Positions 33,255-41,094 of a stretch of DNA of 64,000 bases are shown here, piece by piece. The notes beneath the pieces were generated by a model, which did not search any database, was not told the origin of the DNA, and saw only the letters and a list, made by a program, of their open reading frames with translations. The translations under genes and the position numbers were made by a program. Position 1 is the stretch's first letter. Each line of letters begins with the position of its first letter. Source of the DNA: Buttiauxella ferragutiae. Its GTDB lineage: Bacteria; Pseudomonadota; Gammaproteobacteria; Enterobacterales; Enterobacteriaceae. The stretch lies in NCBI RefSeq assembly GCF_001654915.1, contig NZ_LXEQ01000048.1; one strand, 5' to 3'.

Positions 33255-35405
33255 ATGACGGACAAAAAATATCGCATTGGTATTGATGTGGGTGGCACGT
33301 TTACCGACGCTGCAGTTATCGATAACGACAACTTTACCTTGATCGCGAAAAAGAAAATCCCCACGACACACCACCATCCTAATGGGGTCGCGCACGGCAT
33401 TATTACCATTATTCATGAGGTGCTGGCAGAGAACGGGATTTCGCCACAGGAAGTCAGTTTTATCGCCCACGGTACCACTCAGGCTACCAACGCCCTGTTG
33501 GAAGGCGACGTCGCGAAAGTGGGCATTGTCGCTATGGGGAGCGGGCTTGAAGGAAAAAGTGCCAAAAAAGAAGCCAACATCCTCGATATCCCACTGGCCG
33601 ACGGTAAGTTTCTGCACACTTTTAATACCTATATCGACACCCGTCAGCTCAGCGATGACAACATCCGTGCAGCGATTGAAACGCTGCGTGAGCAAGGCGC
33701 GGAAGTTATTGTTGCCTCAGAAGCCTACAGTGTTGATGACCCGACCAACGAATTACGAGTGATGGCCGTGGCGGCGGAAATGGGGCTTTGTGCCACGGGT
33801 GGCCACGAAATTACCCAGCTGTACGGTCTGAAAACCCGTACCCGCACTGCCGTCGTCAATGCCAGCCTGATCCCACGGATGTTGGAAACCGCCAACATGA
33901 CCGAACAGGCAATTATCGAGGCTGGCATTACCTCGCAGCTGATGATCATGCGCTGTGACGGTGGCGTGATGAGTATTGACGAAGTGCGAAAACGCCCCAT
34001 CCTCACCATGTTGTCTGGCCTGGCTGCCGGGGTTGCCGGAGCGCTGATGTACGAAAAAGTCTCTGACGGCATATTCTTTGAAGTCGGTGGAACCAGCGTC
34101 GATATCTCGGTTATTAAAAACGGCAAAGTGATGATCCAAAATGCCCAGGTCGGCGGTCATCGCACCTACTTGCGTTCACTCGACGTGCGTACTCTGGCGG
34201 TTGCGGGCGGCAGTATGATGATGGTCGAAAACGGCAAAATCACCATGACTGGCCCACGCAGCGCACACATCGCCGGCTGTGAATATGAATGCTTTATTGC
34301 TGAATCCGCATTTGGTGAAAATCCGCAGCTCACCTTTATTAGCCCGCGCCCAGGCGACCCGCAAACTTATGCCGTAGTTAACGGTGCCGAAGGCAAACGT
34401 TACGCATTGACAGTGGCTGGTGCGGCAAACTTGCTCGGCTATGTTCCGGCAGATGACTACGCAGCGGGGAACATTAATAGCGCCCGTATCGCCTGGCAGT
34501 TGCTGGGTGACCATCTCGGTGTTTCGGCAGAAGACGCTGCGCGTCAGGCACTGGATATCGCCATCGATAAAGTGATGGTGGTGGTCAACGAAATGATCAA
34601 CGAATACAAGCTGGAGCGGCACTTCATTACGCTGGTGGGCGGCGGCGGCAGCGGTTGTGTGCTGGTGCCAGCCATGGCTGAAAAAGCAGCCATGAAGCAT
34701 AAAAATGCCAACAACGCGCCTTACATTTCCACCATTGGTGTGGGCATGGCGATGGTGCGGGAAATGATCGAAAAAAGCGTCGTGAACCCCGGAGAAGCCG
34801 AGATAAAACAGATTCGCGCCGAAATAATGGAGCGCATTGTTAAATCCGGAGCCAATGAAGCCACTGTTGATATCAACATCGAGATAGACAAACAAAAAAA
34901 CGTGCTGCGAGCGATTGCCACTGGGGCGACCGAACTGCGTCAGAAAGAGAGCCTCAACGAAACGCTACCCCTTGAGCAGTTGCAACAAATTGCAGCTGAG
35001 TCGATCAATCTGCCTGTCGAAACCACCAAACCGGCCTGTCAGACCGGGCGCTGGCATCTTTTTGAAAACATCAGTGAACATAAGCGTTTCTTTGGCCTGA
35101 TGAAAAAGAAAAAAATCTGCCTGAGTATGATTGACCGTGAAGGCGTCGTCCGGCTGAAAAAAGAGAATGCGAACTGGTTACTGTGCACGCGCCAGGAAGT
35201 GACATCAAGCTTTGCAGAATTCCTTGATGATAATACCCGCTACTCCGAAGCAAATGCCACCATCCCCAAAACCTTCCTGTTCTGGAAGGAGAAAATGCTT
35301 GATCTCACTGGCATGCAAACGAAAGAACAGATGCTGTCGATTATCGAGATGGAATTGGATGTGCTGGAACAAGAGCAGCCAGTTATCGCCGTGGCCTGGC
35401 AATAG
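33255..35405 (+). CDS. Hydantoinase/oxoprolinase family protein (HyuA-like)
   Basis: The 716-residue product starts with the actin-like ATPase motif YRIGIDVGGTFTDAAVID, then FIAHGTTQATNALLEGDVAKVG and FEVGGTSVDISVIK, as in hydantoinase/oxoprolinase and acetone carboxylase subunits. These use ATP to open cyclic amides or activate carbonyl groups. The partner HyuB-type subunit is absent; a protein with an HExxH motif follows instead. The ATG at 33255 fits the AAGGA site better than one two codons upstream. The substrate may be a cyclic amide or lactam brought in by the neighbouring permease. That is inference. Confidence 0.88.
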   Translation: MTDKKYRIGIDVGGTFTDAAVIDNDNFTLIAKKKIPTTHHHPNGVAHGIITIIHEVLAENGISPQEVSFIAHGTTQATNALLEGDVAKVGIVAMGSGLEGKSAKKEANILDIPLADGKFLHTFNTYIDTRQLSDDNIRAAIETLREQGAEVIVASEAYSVDDPTNELRVMAVAAEMGLCATGGHEITQLYGLKTRTRTAVVNASLIPRMLETANMTEQAIIEAGITSQLMIMRCDGGVMSIDEVRKRPILTMLSGLAAGVAGALMYEKVSDGIFFEVGGTSVDISVIKNGKVMIQNAQVGGHRTYLRSLDVRTLAVAGGSMMMVENGKITMTGPRSAHIAGCEYECFIAESAFGENPQLTFISPRPGDPQTYAVVNGAEGKRYALTVAGAANLLGYVPADDYAAGNINSARIAWQLLGDHLGVSAEDAARQALDIAIDKVMVVVNEMINEYKLERHFITLVGGGGSGCVLVPAMAEKAAMKHKNANNAPYISTIGVGMAMVREMIEKSVVNPGEAEIKQIRAEIMERIVKSGANEATVDINIEIDKQKNVLRAIATGATELRQKESLNETLPLEQLQQIAAESINLPVETTKPACQTGRWHLFENISEHKRFFGLMKKKKICLSMIDREGVVRLKKENANWLLCTRQEVTSSFAEFLDDNTRYSEANATIPKTFLFWKEKMLDLTGMQTKEQMLSIIEMELDVLEQEQPVIAVAWQ

Positions 35406-35413
35406 GAGCAATC

Positions 35414-36061
35414 ATGACCCCTGTTGAACTCAATCGAGTGCTTGCATGGCTGGACCTTCGTAATGATGCGGTATTTAACAAAATACCGCCCGCGAAATAC
35501 CGCTATTATCTGGACAACGCGCTGGCTGCCGGGGAACAAGCGGCCAGCGAGTTTCACGGAAAAAACATCCGTGATCTGTATGCAGAAAATGGCATCGACA
35601 TTCAGCTTAAACAGGGGGATGGCCTGTTTTTCACCGTCCAGTTCCGTGCCCAGTTTGAATACAGTGAAGTGAAGTCCATTCGGCGGGTAACGTTGTATCA
35701 ACCCTCGCTGGAAAGTTTACAACGCAGCTGCGAACAATCTGGGTTGCAACTACCACTCAGTAAAATCATCGATATCCATCTGGCGCACGAGTTTTTCCAT
35801 TTTCTGGAACACCACCGGCATCAACCTGTTGGGGCAACGCTTGAGAAAGTCTGTCATGTCTCCCTCGGTCCGTTCCGCAGTTATTCGACGGTGTGCGCCA
35901 CTTCAGAAATTGCTGCGCATCGCTTCTGCCAGGTGCTAAACGGCCTTGAACATTACCCAACCTACTACGATTTTCTTTGGCTGGTGCACAGCGGAAAACA
36001 AACTGAGCGGGAGAAAGACGAACTGTTTGCCCATTCGTGGCAGGAACTAAGCCAGATGTGA
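35414..36061 (+). CDS. Unrecognised protein with HExxH zinc-protease-like motif
   Basis: The 215-residue product has no signal peptide and no membrane segment. It contains DIHLAHEFFHFLEHH at about residues 120-134, where HEFFH matches the HExxH zinc site of metallopeptidases, and SEIAAH at about 164-169 could supply a third ligand. I do not recognise the family. The ribosome site TAGGAGCAATC lies 8 bp after the HyuA stop, so it is part of the four-gene operon. It may hydrolyse a peptide or amide product of the HyuA-like protein, or bind metal structurally. Both are inference. A strong terminator follows. Confidence 0.8.
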   Translation: MTPVELNRVLAWLDLRNDAVFNKIPPAKYRYYLDNALAAGEQAASEFHGKNIRDLYAENGIDIQLKQGDGLFFTVQFRAQFEYSEVKSIRRVTLYQPSLESLQRSCEQSGLQLPLSKIIDIHLAHEFFHFLEHHRHQPVGATLEKVCHVSLGPFRSYSTVCATSEIAAHRFCQVLNGLEHYPTYYDFLWLVHSGKQTEREKDELFAHSWQELSQM

Positions 36062-36101
36062 AAAACATGCTAAGTGGGGGAATATTAGGAGAGATTAGAG
36101 C

Positions 36102-36128
36102 GCAGGGAGAACCGTTCTCCCTGCCCTT
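36102..36128 (+). terminator. Rho-independent terminator of the FAD/HyuA operon
   Basis: An 11-bp inverted repeat, GCAGGGAGAAC at 36102-36112 with GTTCTCCCTGC at 36114-36124, is followed by CCTTTATT. It lies 41 bp after the last stop and before the convergent SemiSWEET gene. Confidence 0.8.
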
Positions 36129-36146
36129 TATTGCGGAATGCAGGGG

Positions 36147-36431
36147 TTAACTATTTAATGCCTTCTTTCCTGTAACAATATCATTTCTGATTTTCATGAC
36201 AAGAATTGAACCCGCAAGGATAAAAGTAATGAAGTTTGGAATGATGACTGGCAATGCATTAGACATAATGCCGTACATTAGCCATAGAGAAATACCAAAC
36301 ACAAAAATAGAGTACATTGTTAAAGATATATCTTTTGTCGACTTACTTTTCAGAACCAAAACTACCTGAGGGATAAATGAAACAGTGGTACATGCACCAC
36401 CGATAAACCCCACCATATCAATCGTATTCAT
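36147..36431 (-). CDS. SemiSWEET-type sugar transporter
   Basis: The 94-residue product has three membrane spans (about residues 5-27, 37-58 and 62-82) and the FIPQVVLVLKSKSTKDISLTM pattern with the PQ motif of MtN3/SWEET proteins. Bacterial SemiSWEETs dimerise to form a sugar uniporter. The ATG at 36431 gives the normal length; its ribosome site is weak. It is divergent from the GPH symporter gene across 619 bp and next to a galacturonase, so it may move galacturonate or a pectin sugar. Confidence 0.82.
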   Translation of the reverse strand: MNTIDMVGFIGGACTTVSFIPQVVLVLKSKSTKDISLTMYSIFVFGISLWLMYGIMSNALPVIIPNFITFILAGSILVMKIRNDIVTGKKALNS

Positions 36432-36818
36432 GTAGTAAATTCTCGTAAAACTAGAGCTTAACGCCAATCAAAGTGTTGATTCGGCATGCTCCTTGAAAGA
36501 TAGCATTGAGTCTTAACACAGTTATTGGACCAATTATTTTACCTGGTAAACATCTCTCCAGACACCATCTTTTAAAATACCTGCCCTCTCACAAAACTCT
36601 TACCATTCCGTGATTATTTCGAGTTCATGGTAAGTCATAACATACTGATTAATCAATTCATTTCCATTATTAACAATGACAATTCAGCTTAATAATTACT
36701 AATCCTCGCAAATTAAAAAATTGCCATTATCCAAAAATAATAAATAACCCACTGTTAAAAAACAATAAACAATTCATTTAAAAATAAATTATTTGGTAAA
36801 CCACTTTCACGCCCCTAA

Positions 36819-36838
36819 AAAGTTTAAAAATAAACTTT
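36819..36838. promoter_or_regulatory. Inverted repeat, possible operator
   Basis: AAAGTTTA-AAAA-TAAACTTT is a perfect 8-4-8 dyad 20 bp upstream of the CRP site. It could be a repressor operator for the pectin-sugar genes. No regulator is encoded beside it. Confidence 0.4.
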
Positions 36839-36858
36839 AAAAAAACAAGCAATAACAA

Positions 36859-36874
36859 TGTGAATAAAATCACA
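36859..36874. promoter_or_regulatory. CRP-cAMP binding site
   Basis: TGTGAATAAAATCACA is an exact TGTGA-N6-TCACA consensus with flanking A/T. It lies about 175 bp upstream of the GPH symporter start. This predicts catabolite control of the galacturonide genes and perhaps the divergent SemiSWEET gene. Confidence 0.75.
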
Positions 36875-36937
36875 ATTATCAGAGTAATTATCTTAGGTTT
36901 TTTATTTATGTGACCGCCAACAACAAACAATCATGTC

Positions 36938-36946
36938 ATACCAATT
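36938..36946. promoter_or_regulatory. ExuR/UxuR-like half site upstream of pectin-sugar genes
   Basis: ATACCAATT within TCATACCAATTATTCT matches half of the ExuR palindrome AAATTGGTATACCAATTT and is nearly identical to the sequence upstream of uxaB at 57045-57053. The other half is weak. Shared control by a hexuronate repressor is the inference. Confidence 0.45.
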
Positions 36947-37050
36947 ATTCTCAGCATCACTTACCTGTATGACACAAATAGGAAGTGGTATACAAAATCG
37001 CAATAGATTCTTAATATTTTTATTACATGAGAATTAAGAGGGTTAGCTCT

Positions 37051-38469
37051 ATGAGTACCAAAGTTTTAAATGATGAAAAAATAAGAATAGCTGCAATTAA
37101 GCCCTTTGGTATGAGGGATAAAATTGGTTACATGTGTGGTGACTTAGGCACCTGCTTTATTTTAGGGCTAGTTAATAGCTTCTTAATGATTTATTACACA
37201 AACGTCCTTGGTGTTTCAGGGATCATCGTTGGTTCATTATATTTTGGCACAAAACTTTTTGACGCTTTTGTTGACGTGACGGTCGGTCGCATGTGTGACA
37301 CGTCAAAATTGACAGCAACAGGTCGTTTTAACCCCTGGATTCGCAGAATGAAGTATCCATTCTGTGCCATTGCAATCGTATTATTCCTGCCGTTTGCGCA
37401 AGAGTTATCCTATACAGGTAAAATCATTTATATCTGCGTTTCGTATTTTTTATACGGCGCGCTGTTATCGACCATCAACATTCCTTATGGCGCAATGTCT
37501 GCGGCTATCAGCTCCAGCCCGGATGATCGCGTGTCCCTTTCTACCTACAGAAGCGTGGGTTCGGCAATCGGTGGCGGCGCAACAGGGTTCTTTATCCCAA
37601 TCCTGATGTACAAAACGATGGTTGACGGCAGCCAGGTGATTTCTGGACAGCATTTCTTCTGGATCGCCATTGGCTGTGCATGCCTGGCATTCATCTTCCT
37701 GACACTGACATGCAAATTAACCACAGAGCGTGTGCGTGTAGAAGCGAAAGAGAGTATGGCCCTTTCACAGCTGCTGAAAGGTCTGCTGAAAAATAAAGCG
37801 CTGATCGTTCTGGTGGTGGTTGACCTGCTTATTGTGATCAACCAGGGGTTATCCGGAACCAACATGACTTATCTGTTTAACGATTACTTCCATGATAAAC
37901 AGGCTATGTCCATCGCCCTCTTGTTCACCTTTGGTTCTCTGGTTTTACTGGCACCTTCTGCATCATTCTTGACCCGCCGTTTTGGCAAGAAAGAAGCCAG
38001 CGTTTGTGCACTGATGTTCTCCGTTGCCATGTATTTGATTATGTATTTTTGCCACATAACAGATCCTAAGATCTATTTGGTCTTCCTGTTCCTGGCAACC
38101 CTGGGCGCTGGCCTGTTCAACTTGATGATCTGGGCATTTATGACTGATGTCTGTGACTATCATCAGTATGTGACTGGAACGCGTGAAGACGGTACCGTTT
38201 ACGGAGTGAACTTCTTCGCCAGAAAGATCGGACAAGCTTGTGCGGGTGGGATTGCCGGCTTCATGTTGGCATTAATTAACTACCAGTCTTCTTCGACCGG
38301 TGGAACAGTACAAAGCCTCGAAGTACAAGAAAGCATTTATACCATGGCTAACCTTCTGCCTGCATTCTGCTTATTTGCCTCAGCTGTCATATTGATTTAT
38401 TTCTATCCATTGAATAAGAAAACAACACTGGATATGGAAAAAACTTTGAACAAGATCAACGGCATTTAA
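37051..38469 (+). CDS. GPH-family oligogalacturonide or glycoside symporter
   Basis: The 472-residue product has about 12 membrane spans and the GPH-family pattern LFDAFVDVTVGRMCDTSKLTATGRFNPWI, as in MelB and TogT-like transporters. It uses a cation gradient to import glycosides, pentosides or hexuronides. The ATG at 37051 follows AAGAGGG; an upstream ATG at 37027 would add eight residues. It is followed 28 bp later by a cytoplasmic GH28 enzyme, so short galacturonides are the most likely cargo. Regulation by CRP and an ExuR-like repressor is suggested by the upstream region. Confidence 0.88.
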   Translation: MSTKVLNDEKIRIAAIKPFGMRDKIGYMCGDLGTCFILGLVNSFLMIYYTNVLGVSGIIVGSLYFGTKLFDAFVDVTVGRMCDTSKLTATGRFNPWIRRMKYPFCAIAIVLFLPFAQELSYTGKIIYICVSYFLYGALLSTINIPYGAMSAAISSSPDDRVSLSTYRSVGSAIGGGATGFFIPILMYKTMVDGSQVISGQHFFWIAIGCACLAFIFLTLTCKLTTERVRVEAKESMALSQLLKGLLKNKALIVLVVVDLLIVINQGLSGTNMTYLFNDYFHDKQAMSIALLFTFGSLVLLAPSASFLTRRFGKKEASVCALMFSVAMYLIMYFCHITDPKIYLVFLFLATLGAGLFNLMIWAFMTDVCDYHQYVTGTREDGTVYGVNFFARKIGQACAGGIAGFMLALINYQSSSTGGTVQSLEVQESIYTMANLLPAFCLFASAVILIYFYPLNKKTTLDMEKTLNKINGI

Positions 38470-38497
38470 TCGTAAAAACCATAAAGAGATTTTTAGC

Positions 38498-39802
38498 ATG
38501 ACAACACAACTTGATATTAAAGACTTTGGTGCAACGGGTAACGGGGTTGAAAAAGATACCCATGCTATTCAACAAGCAATCGACCTGGGTGCAGCACAAG
38601 GCAAAGCAGTATTTATTTCAAAAGGGGTTTATCTGGTTGGTGCACTCTTTTTAAAAGAAGGCAGCAAATTAAAATTTGAGGATGGTGCCACTCTGCTGGG
38701 CTCTAAAGATCTGGCAGATTATCCAGAAATCGAAACCCGAGTGGCCGGTGTTGAAATGCCGTGGCCAGCAGCCATTTTAAATGCTATCTCAGCCAATAAT
38801 GTTGAAATTTCAGGCAATGGTTTAATTGATGGGCAAGGCCAACACTGGTGGGATATTTATTGTGGTGCAGATAAAAACAGCGGTTTACGCGTCGACTATG
38901 ACAAGAAAGGTCTGCGTTGGATTGCCGATTATCTGGTGAAGCGCCCTCGCTCCTGCCTGATTTACGAGGCTGAAAACATCAAGATTTCTGATATCACATT
39001 TGAGAGAGCTGGTTTTTGGAACTTGCAAATCACCTATGCGAATAACGTATTGGTTCGTAATGTAAAAATTGGTGATAACCATGGGCCAAGCACTGACGGA
39101 ATTGACATTGATTCATCGACAAATGTTCGTGTCACAGAGTGCGTAGCCTCGTGTGGTGATGATTGCATCGTGATTAAATCCGGACGCGATGGTGATGGTT
39201 ACCGTGTCGGTAAAATTTCTGAAAACATTGAAATCGATAATTGTAAGATTAAGTCAGGCTACGGTATCACGCTGGGTAGTGAAGTCAGTGGCGGTCTTCG
39301 CGGCATTCATATTCATGACATCGAATTTGAAGACTCTGATTGCGGATTCCGAATGAAATCATCCAAAGAACGCGGTGGTTTCATTGAAGATGTGGTGGTG
39401 GAAAATCTACATATGAAGAACGTTCAGTTCCCATTCTCATGGATAATGGACTGGCATAACTCATATAACAGAAAACTTTTTGAAAATATCGACCAGTTAC
39501 CTGAAATGTGGCAGGCCGTGGCGTTGCAAATCCCTGAAAACATGCAAATGACCAAGGTGAGAAATATCAGCATATCTAATGTTAAAGCCACATTAGATCC
39601 AGATTACAAATTACCTGCAAGGGCATTTGATCTCGTCGCGTTCCCGGAAAAACCGATGGAGAATATTCGCTTCAGTCAGTGCAGCATCGAAGCAAAAGAA
39701 TTCGGCCGCATCGTTGCCGTGAATGGCCTGCAATTTAATGATGTCACTGTCTCGATCGCCGGTGAAAACGATTATTCAAATGATACATTTGATAATCGCT
39801 AA
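38498..39802 (+). CDS. GH28 polygalacturonase-family enzyme, cytoplasmic
   Basis: The 434-residue product starts LDIKDFGATGNGVEKDTHAIQQAID, the N-cap of right-handed beta-helix GH28 enzymes. It carries the catalytic Asp residues in STDGIDID and CGDDCIVIKSG, then GYGITLGSEVSGG and FRMKSSKERGG, corresponding to the active-site Arg/Lys region. There is no signal peptide, so it acts on imported oligomers, probably as an exo-enzyme releasing galacturonate. Galacturonate would then pass to the UxaC/UxaB pathway; uxaB lies at 55.5 kb. It follows the GPH gene by 28 bp with an AAAGAGATTTTTAGC ribosome site. Confidence 0.9.
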   Translation: MTTQLDIKDFGATGNGVEKDTHAIQQAIDLGAAQGKAVFISKGVYLVGALFLKEGSKLKFEDGATLLGSKDLADYPEIETRVAGVEMPWPAAILNAISANNVEISGNGLIDGQGQHWWDIYCGADKNSGLRVDYDKKGLRWIADYLVKRPRSCLIYEAENIKISDITFERAGFWNLQITYANNVLVRNVKIGDNHGPSTDGIDIDSSTNVRVTECVASCGDDCIVIKSGRDGDGYRVGKISENIEIDNCKIKSGYGITLGSEVSGGLRGIHIHDIEFEDSDCGFRMKSSKERGGFIEDVVVENLHMKNVQFPFSWIMDWHNSYNRKLFENIDQLPEMWQAVALQIPENMQMTKVRNISISNVKATLDPDYKLPARAFDLVAFPEKPMENIRFSQCSIEAKEFGRIVAVNGLQFNDVTVSIAGENDYSNDTFDNR

Positions 39803-39871
39803 TCGTACTTATATTCAACATAGATTAAAAAGTGGTTACTAATACTACGGTTTAATTTTGAATTTCAGTAC

Positions 39872-39907
39872 TGTCACCCTTTTGGTATTTTTTCCAGGAG
39901 GGTGACA
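39872..39907 (+). other. Stem-loop after the GH28 gene
   Basis: TGTCACCCT at 39872-39880 pairs with AGGGTGACA at 39899-39907 around an 18-nt loop. The T-rich tract is in the loop and not after the stem, so it is a poor intrinsic terminator. It may stabilise the mRNA end, or end transcripts from both sides together with other factors. Confidence 0.4.
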
Positions 39908-39935
39908 ACTGCTTTAACGTAGGAAGTTTGGCCTG

Positions 39936-40640
39936 TCAGATTTTCGTCTGGTTAACCCTCTTCGACAGTTCCTGATGGCTCTCTTTTCTTTCGCTGTAAC
40001 GGTCAGAAAGATATCCGGTGTGCCCTTTTAGGATGAGAGTGATTTTGAACAGCTCTTCAGTGACATCTACAATCCGGTCATACCAGGCAGACGGTTTCAT
40101 TCGCCCTTCATCATCAAATTCTTGCCATGCCTTCGGTACTGATGACTGATTTGGAATAGTGAACATCCGCATCCAGCGACCAAGCACGCGCATCTGGTTT
40201 ACAGTATTAAATGATTGCGACCCGCCGCAAACCTGCATCACGGCCAGTGTTTTACCCTGAGATGGCCGCACTGCTCCTTCACTCAACGGTATCCAGTCTA
40301 TCTGCGCCTTCATAACAGAACTCATGGCGCCGTGTCTTTCCGGGGAACTCCAGACCATGCCATCACACCACCTGACCAGTTCTCGTAATTCCAGCACTTT
40401 AGGATGAGTATCCGGTGCGTCATCAGGCAATGGTAATCCTGAAGGGTTAAAAATTTTTACTTCAGCCCCCATTTCACTCAGCAAGCGCCCTGCCTCTTCG
40501 GCGGCAAAGCGGCTGTAAGAACGCGCCCGCACAGAACCATAAAGAATCAAAATGCGTGGAGCTTCCTGGTTATCGCTCTGAAGTTTGCTGGCAATTGCTT
40601 CATCAAAAGAGCCTCGGTCAATTGCGGGTAAGTGAGTCAT
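39936..40640 (-). CDS. arsH: ArsH: NADPH-dependent FMN reductase of arsenic resistance
   Basis: The 234-residue product carries the flavodoxin-like phosphate loop LYGSVRARSYSRFAAEEAGRLL and the segment SSPERHGAMSSVMKAQIDWIP, characteristic of ArsH. ArsH oxidises trivalent methylated or aromatic arsenicals to less toxic pentavalent forms in the cytoplasm. The ATG at 40640 follows a strong GGAGG site; an upstream start would add 13 residues. It is divergent from arsRBC across an 87-bp region with an ArsR-type palindrome. Confidence 0.95.
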   Translation of the reverse strand: MTHLPAIDRGSFDEAIASKLQSDNQEAPRILILYGSVRARSYSRFAAEEAGRLLSEMGAEVKIFNPSGLPLPDDAPDTHPKVLELRELVRWCDGMVWSSPERHGAMSSVMKAQIDWIPLSEGAVRPSQGKTLAVMQVCGGSQSFNTVNQMRVLGRWMRMFTIPNQSSVPKAWQEFDDEGRMKPSAWYDRIVDVTEELFKITLILKGHTGYLSDRYSERKESHQELSKRVNQTKI

Positions 40641-40683
40641 GAAAAATCCTCCGTTTTTAAAGCTGTTCTTTAAAACCAATCAT

Positions 40684-40716
40684 ATATGAATTAACATATG
40701 TATTGTCAATTCATAT
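40684..40716. promoter_or_regulatory. Candidate ArsR operator
   Basis: ATATGAATT at 40684-40692 and AATTCATAT at 40708-40716 form a perfect 9-bp dyad with a 15-bp spacer between the divergent arsH and arsR genes. Position and form fit an ArsR operator controlling both directions. Confidence 0.6.
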
Positions 40717-40727
40717 TGAGGTTAAAA

Positions 40728-41048
40728 ATGCTACAGCCTGTTCAGCTTTTTAAACTGCTTGCCGATGAAACTCGTTCAACTATCGTGATGCTGCTAAGGG
40801 AGTATGGCGAGTTATGTGTCTGCGATATTTGTGCAGCCACGGCTGAATCCCAACCCAAAATATCCCGTCATATGGCTTTGTTACGTGAGGCGGAACTGGT
40901 AACCGACCGCCGTGAAGGAAAATGGGTTCACTATCGTTTGTCGCCACATATACCTGCCTGGGCTGCCGCGATTATTGACTCCGCCTGGAACTGCGAACGC
41001 GAGAACATACGCAATAAACTCAAGAATACTTTGACTGCCTCATGTTGA
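40728..41048 (+). CDS. arsR: ArsR arsenic-responsive repressor
   Basis: The 106-residue product has a winged helix (residues 10-80) with the metal-binding ELCVCDIC (CxCxxC, about residues 28-35) where classical E. coli-type ArsR binds As(III) or Sb(III). Binding releases it from DNA. The ATG at 40728 follows TGAGG; ten upstream codons are not expected. It leads arsB and arsC in an operon. Confidence 0.95.
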   Translation: MLQPVQLFKLLADETRSTIVMLLREYGELCVCDICAATAESQPKISRHMALLREAELVTDRREGKWVHYRLSPHIPAWAAAIIDSAWNCERENIRNKLKNTLTASC

Positions 41049-41094
41049 GGAACAGAAGATACATACGCCTAATCAAATATGAATGGAGTTCATA

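Larger units (their letters stand above)
36432..37050. other. 619-bp A/T-rich divergent control region
   Basis: No gene was found. The region is very A/T-rich and holds a CRP-type site (36859-36874), an AAAGTTTA/TAAACTTT inverted repeat (36819-36838) and an ExuR-like half site (36938-36946). A purine-rich AGAGGG ribosome site (37037-37042) precedes the symporter ATG at 37051. Long A/T tracts are the sort of sequence bound by H-NS. The region fits a catabolite- and hexuronate-controlled promoter. Confidence 0.5.

Noticed and set aside
32961..33695. 244-codon minus-strand frame spanning the permease/HyuA junction
   Set aside because: It is antisense to two recognised genes and lacks a ribosome site or domain.
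34176..34895. 239-codon minus-strand frame inside the HyuA-like gene
   Set aside because: It lies fully opposite a well-supported HyuA gene and has a low-complexity His/Phe-rich translation.
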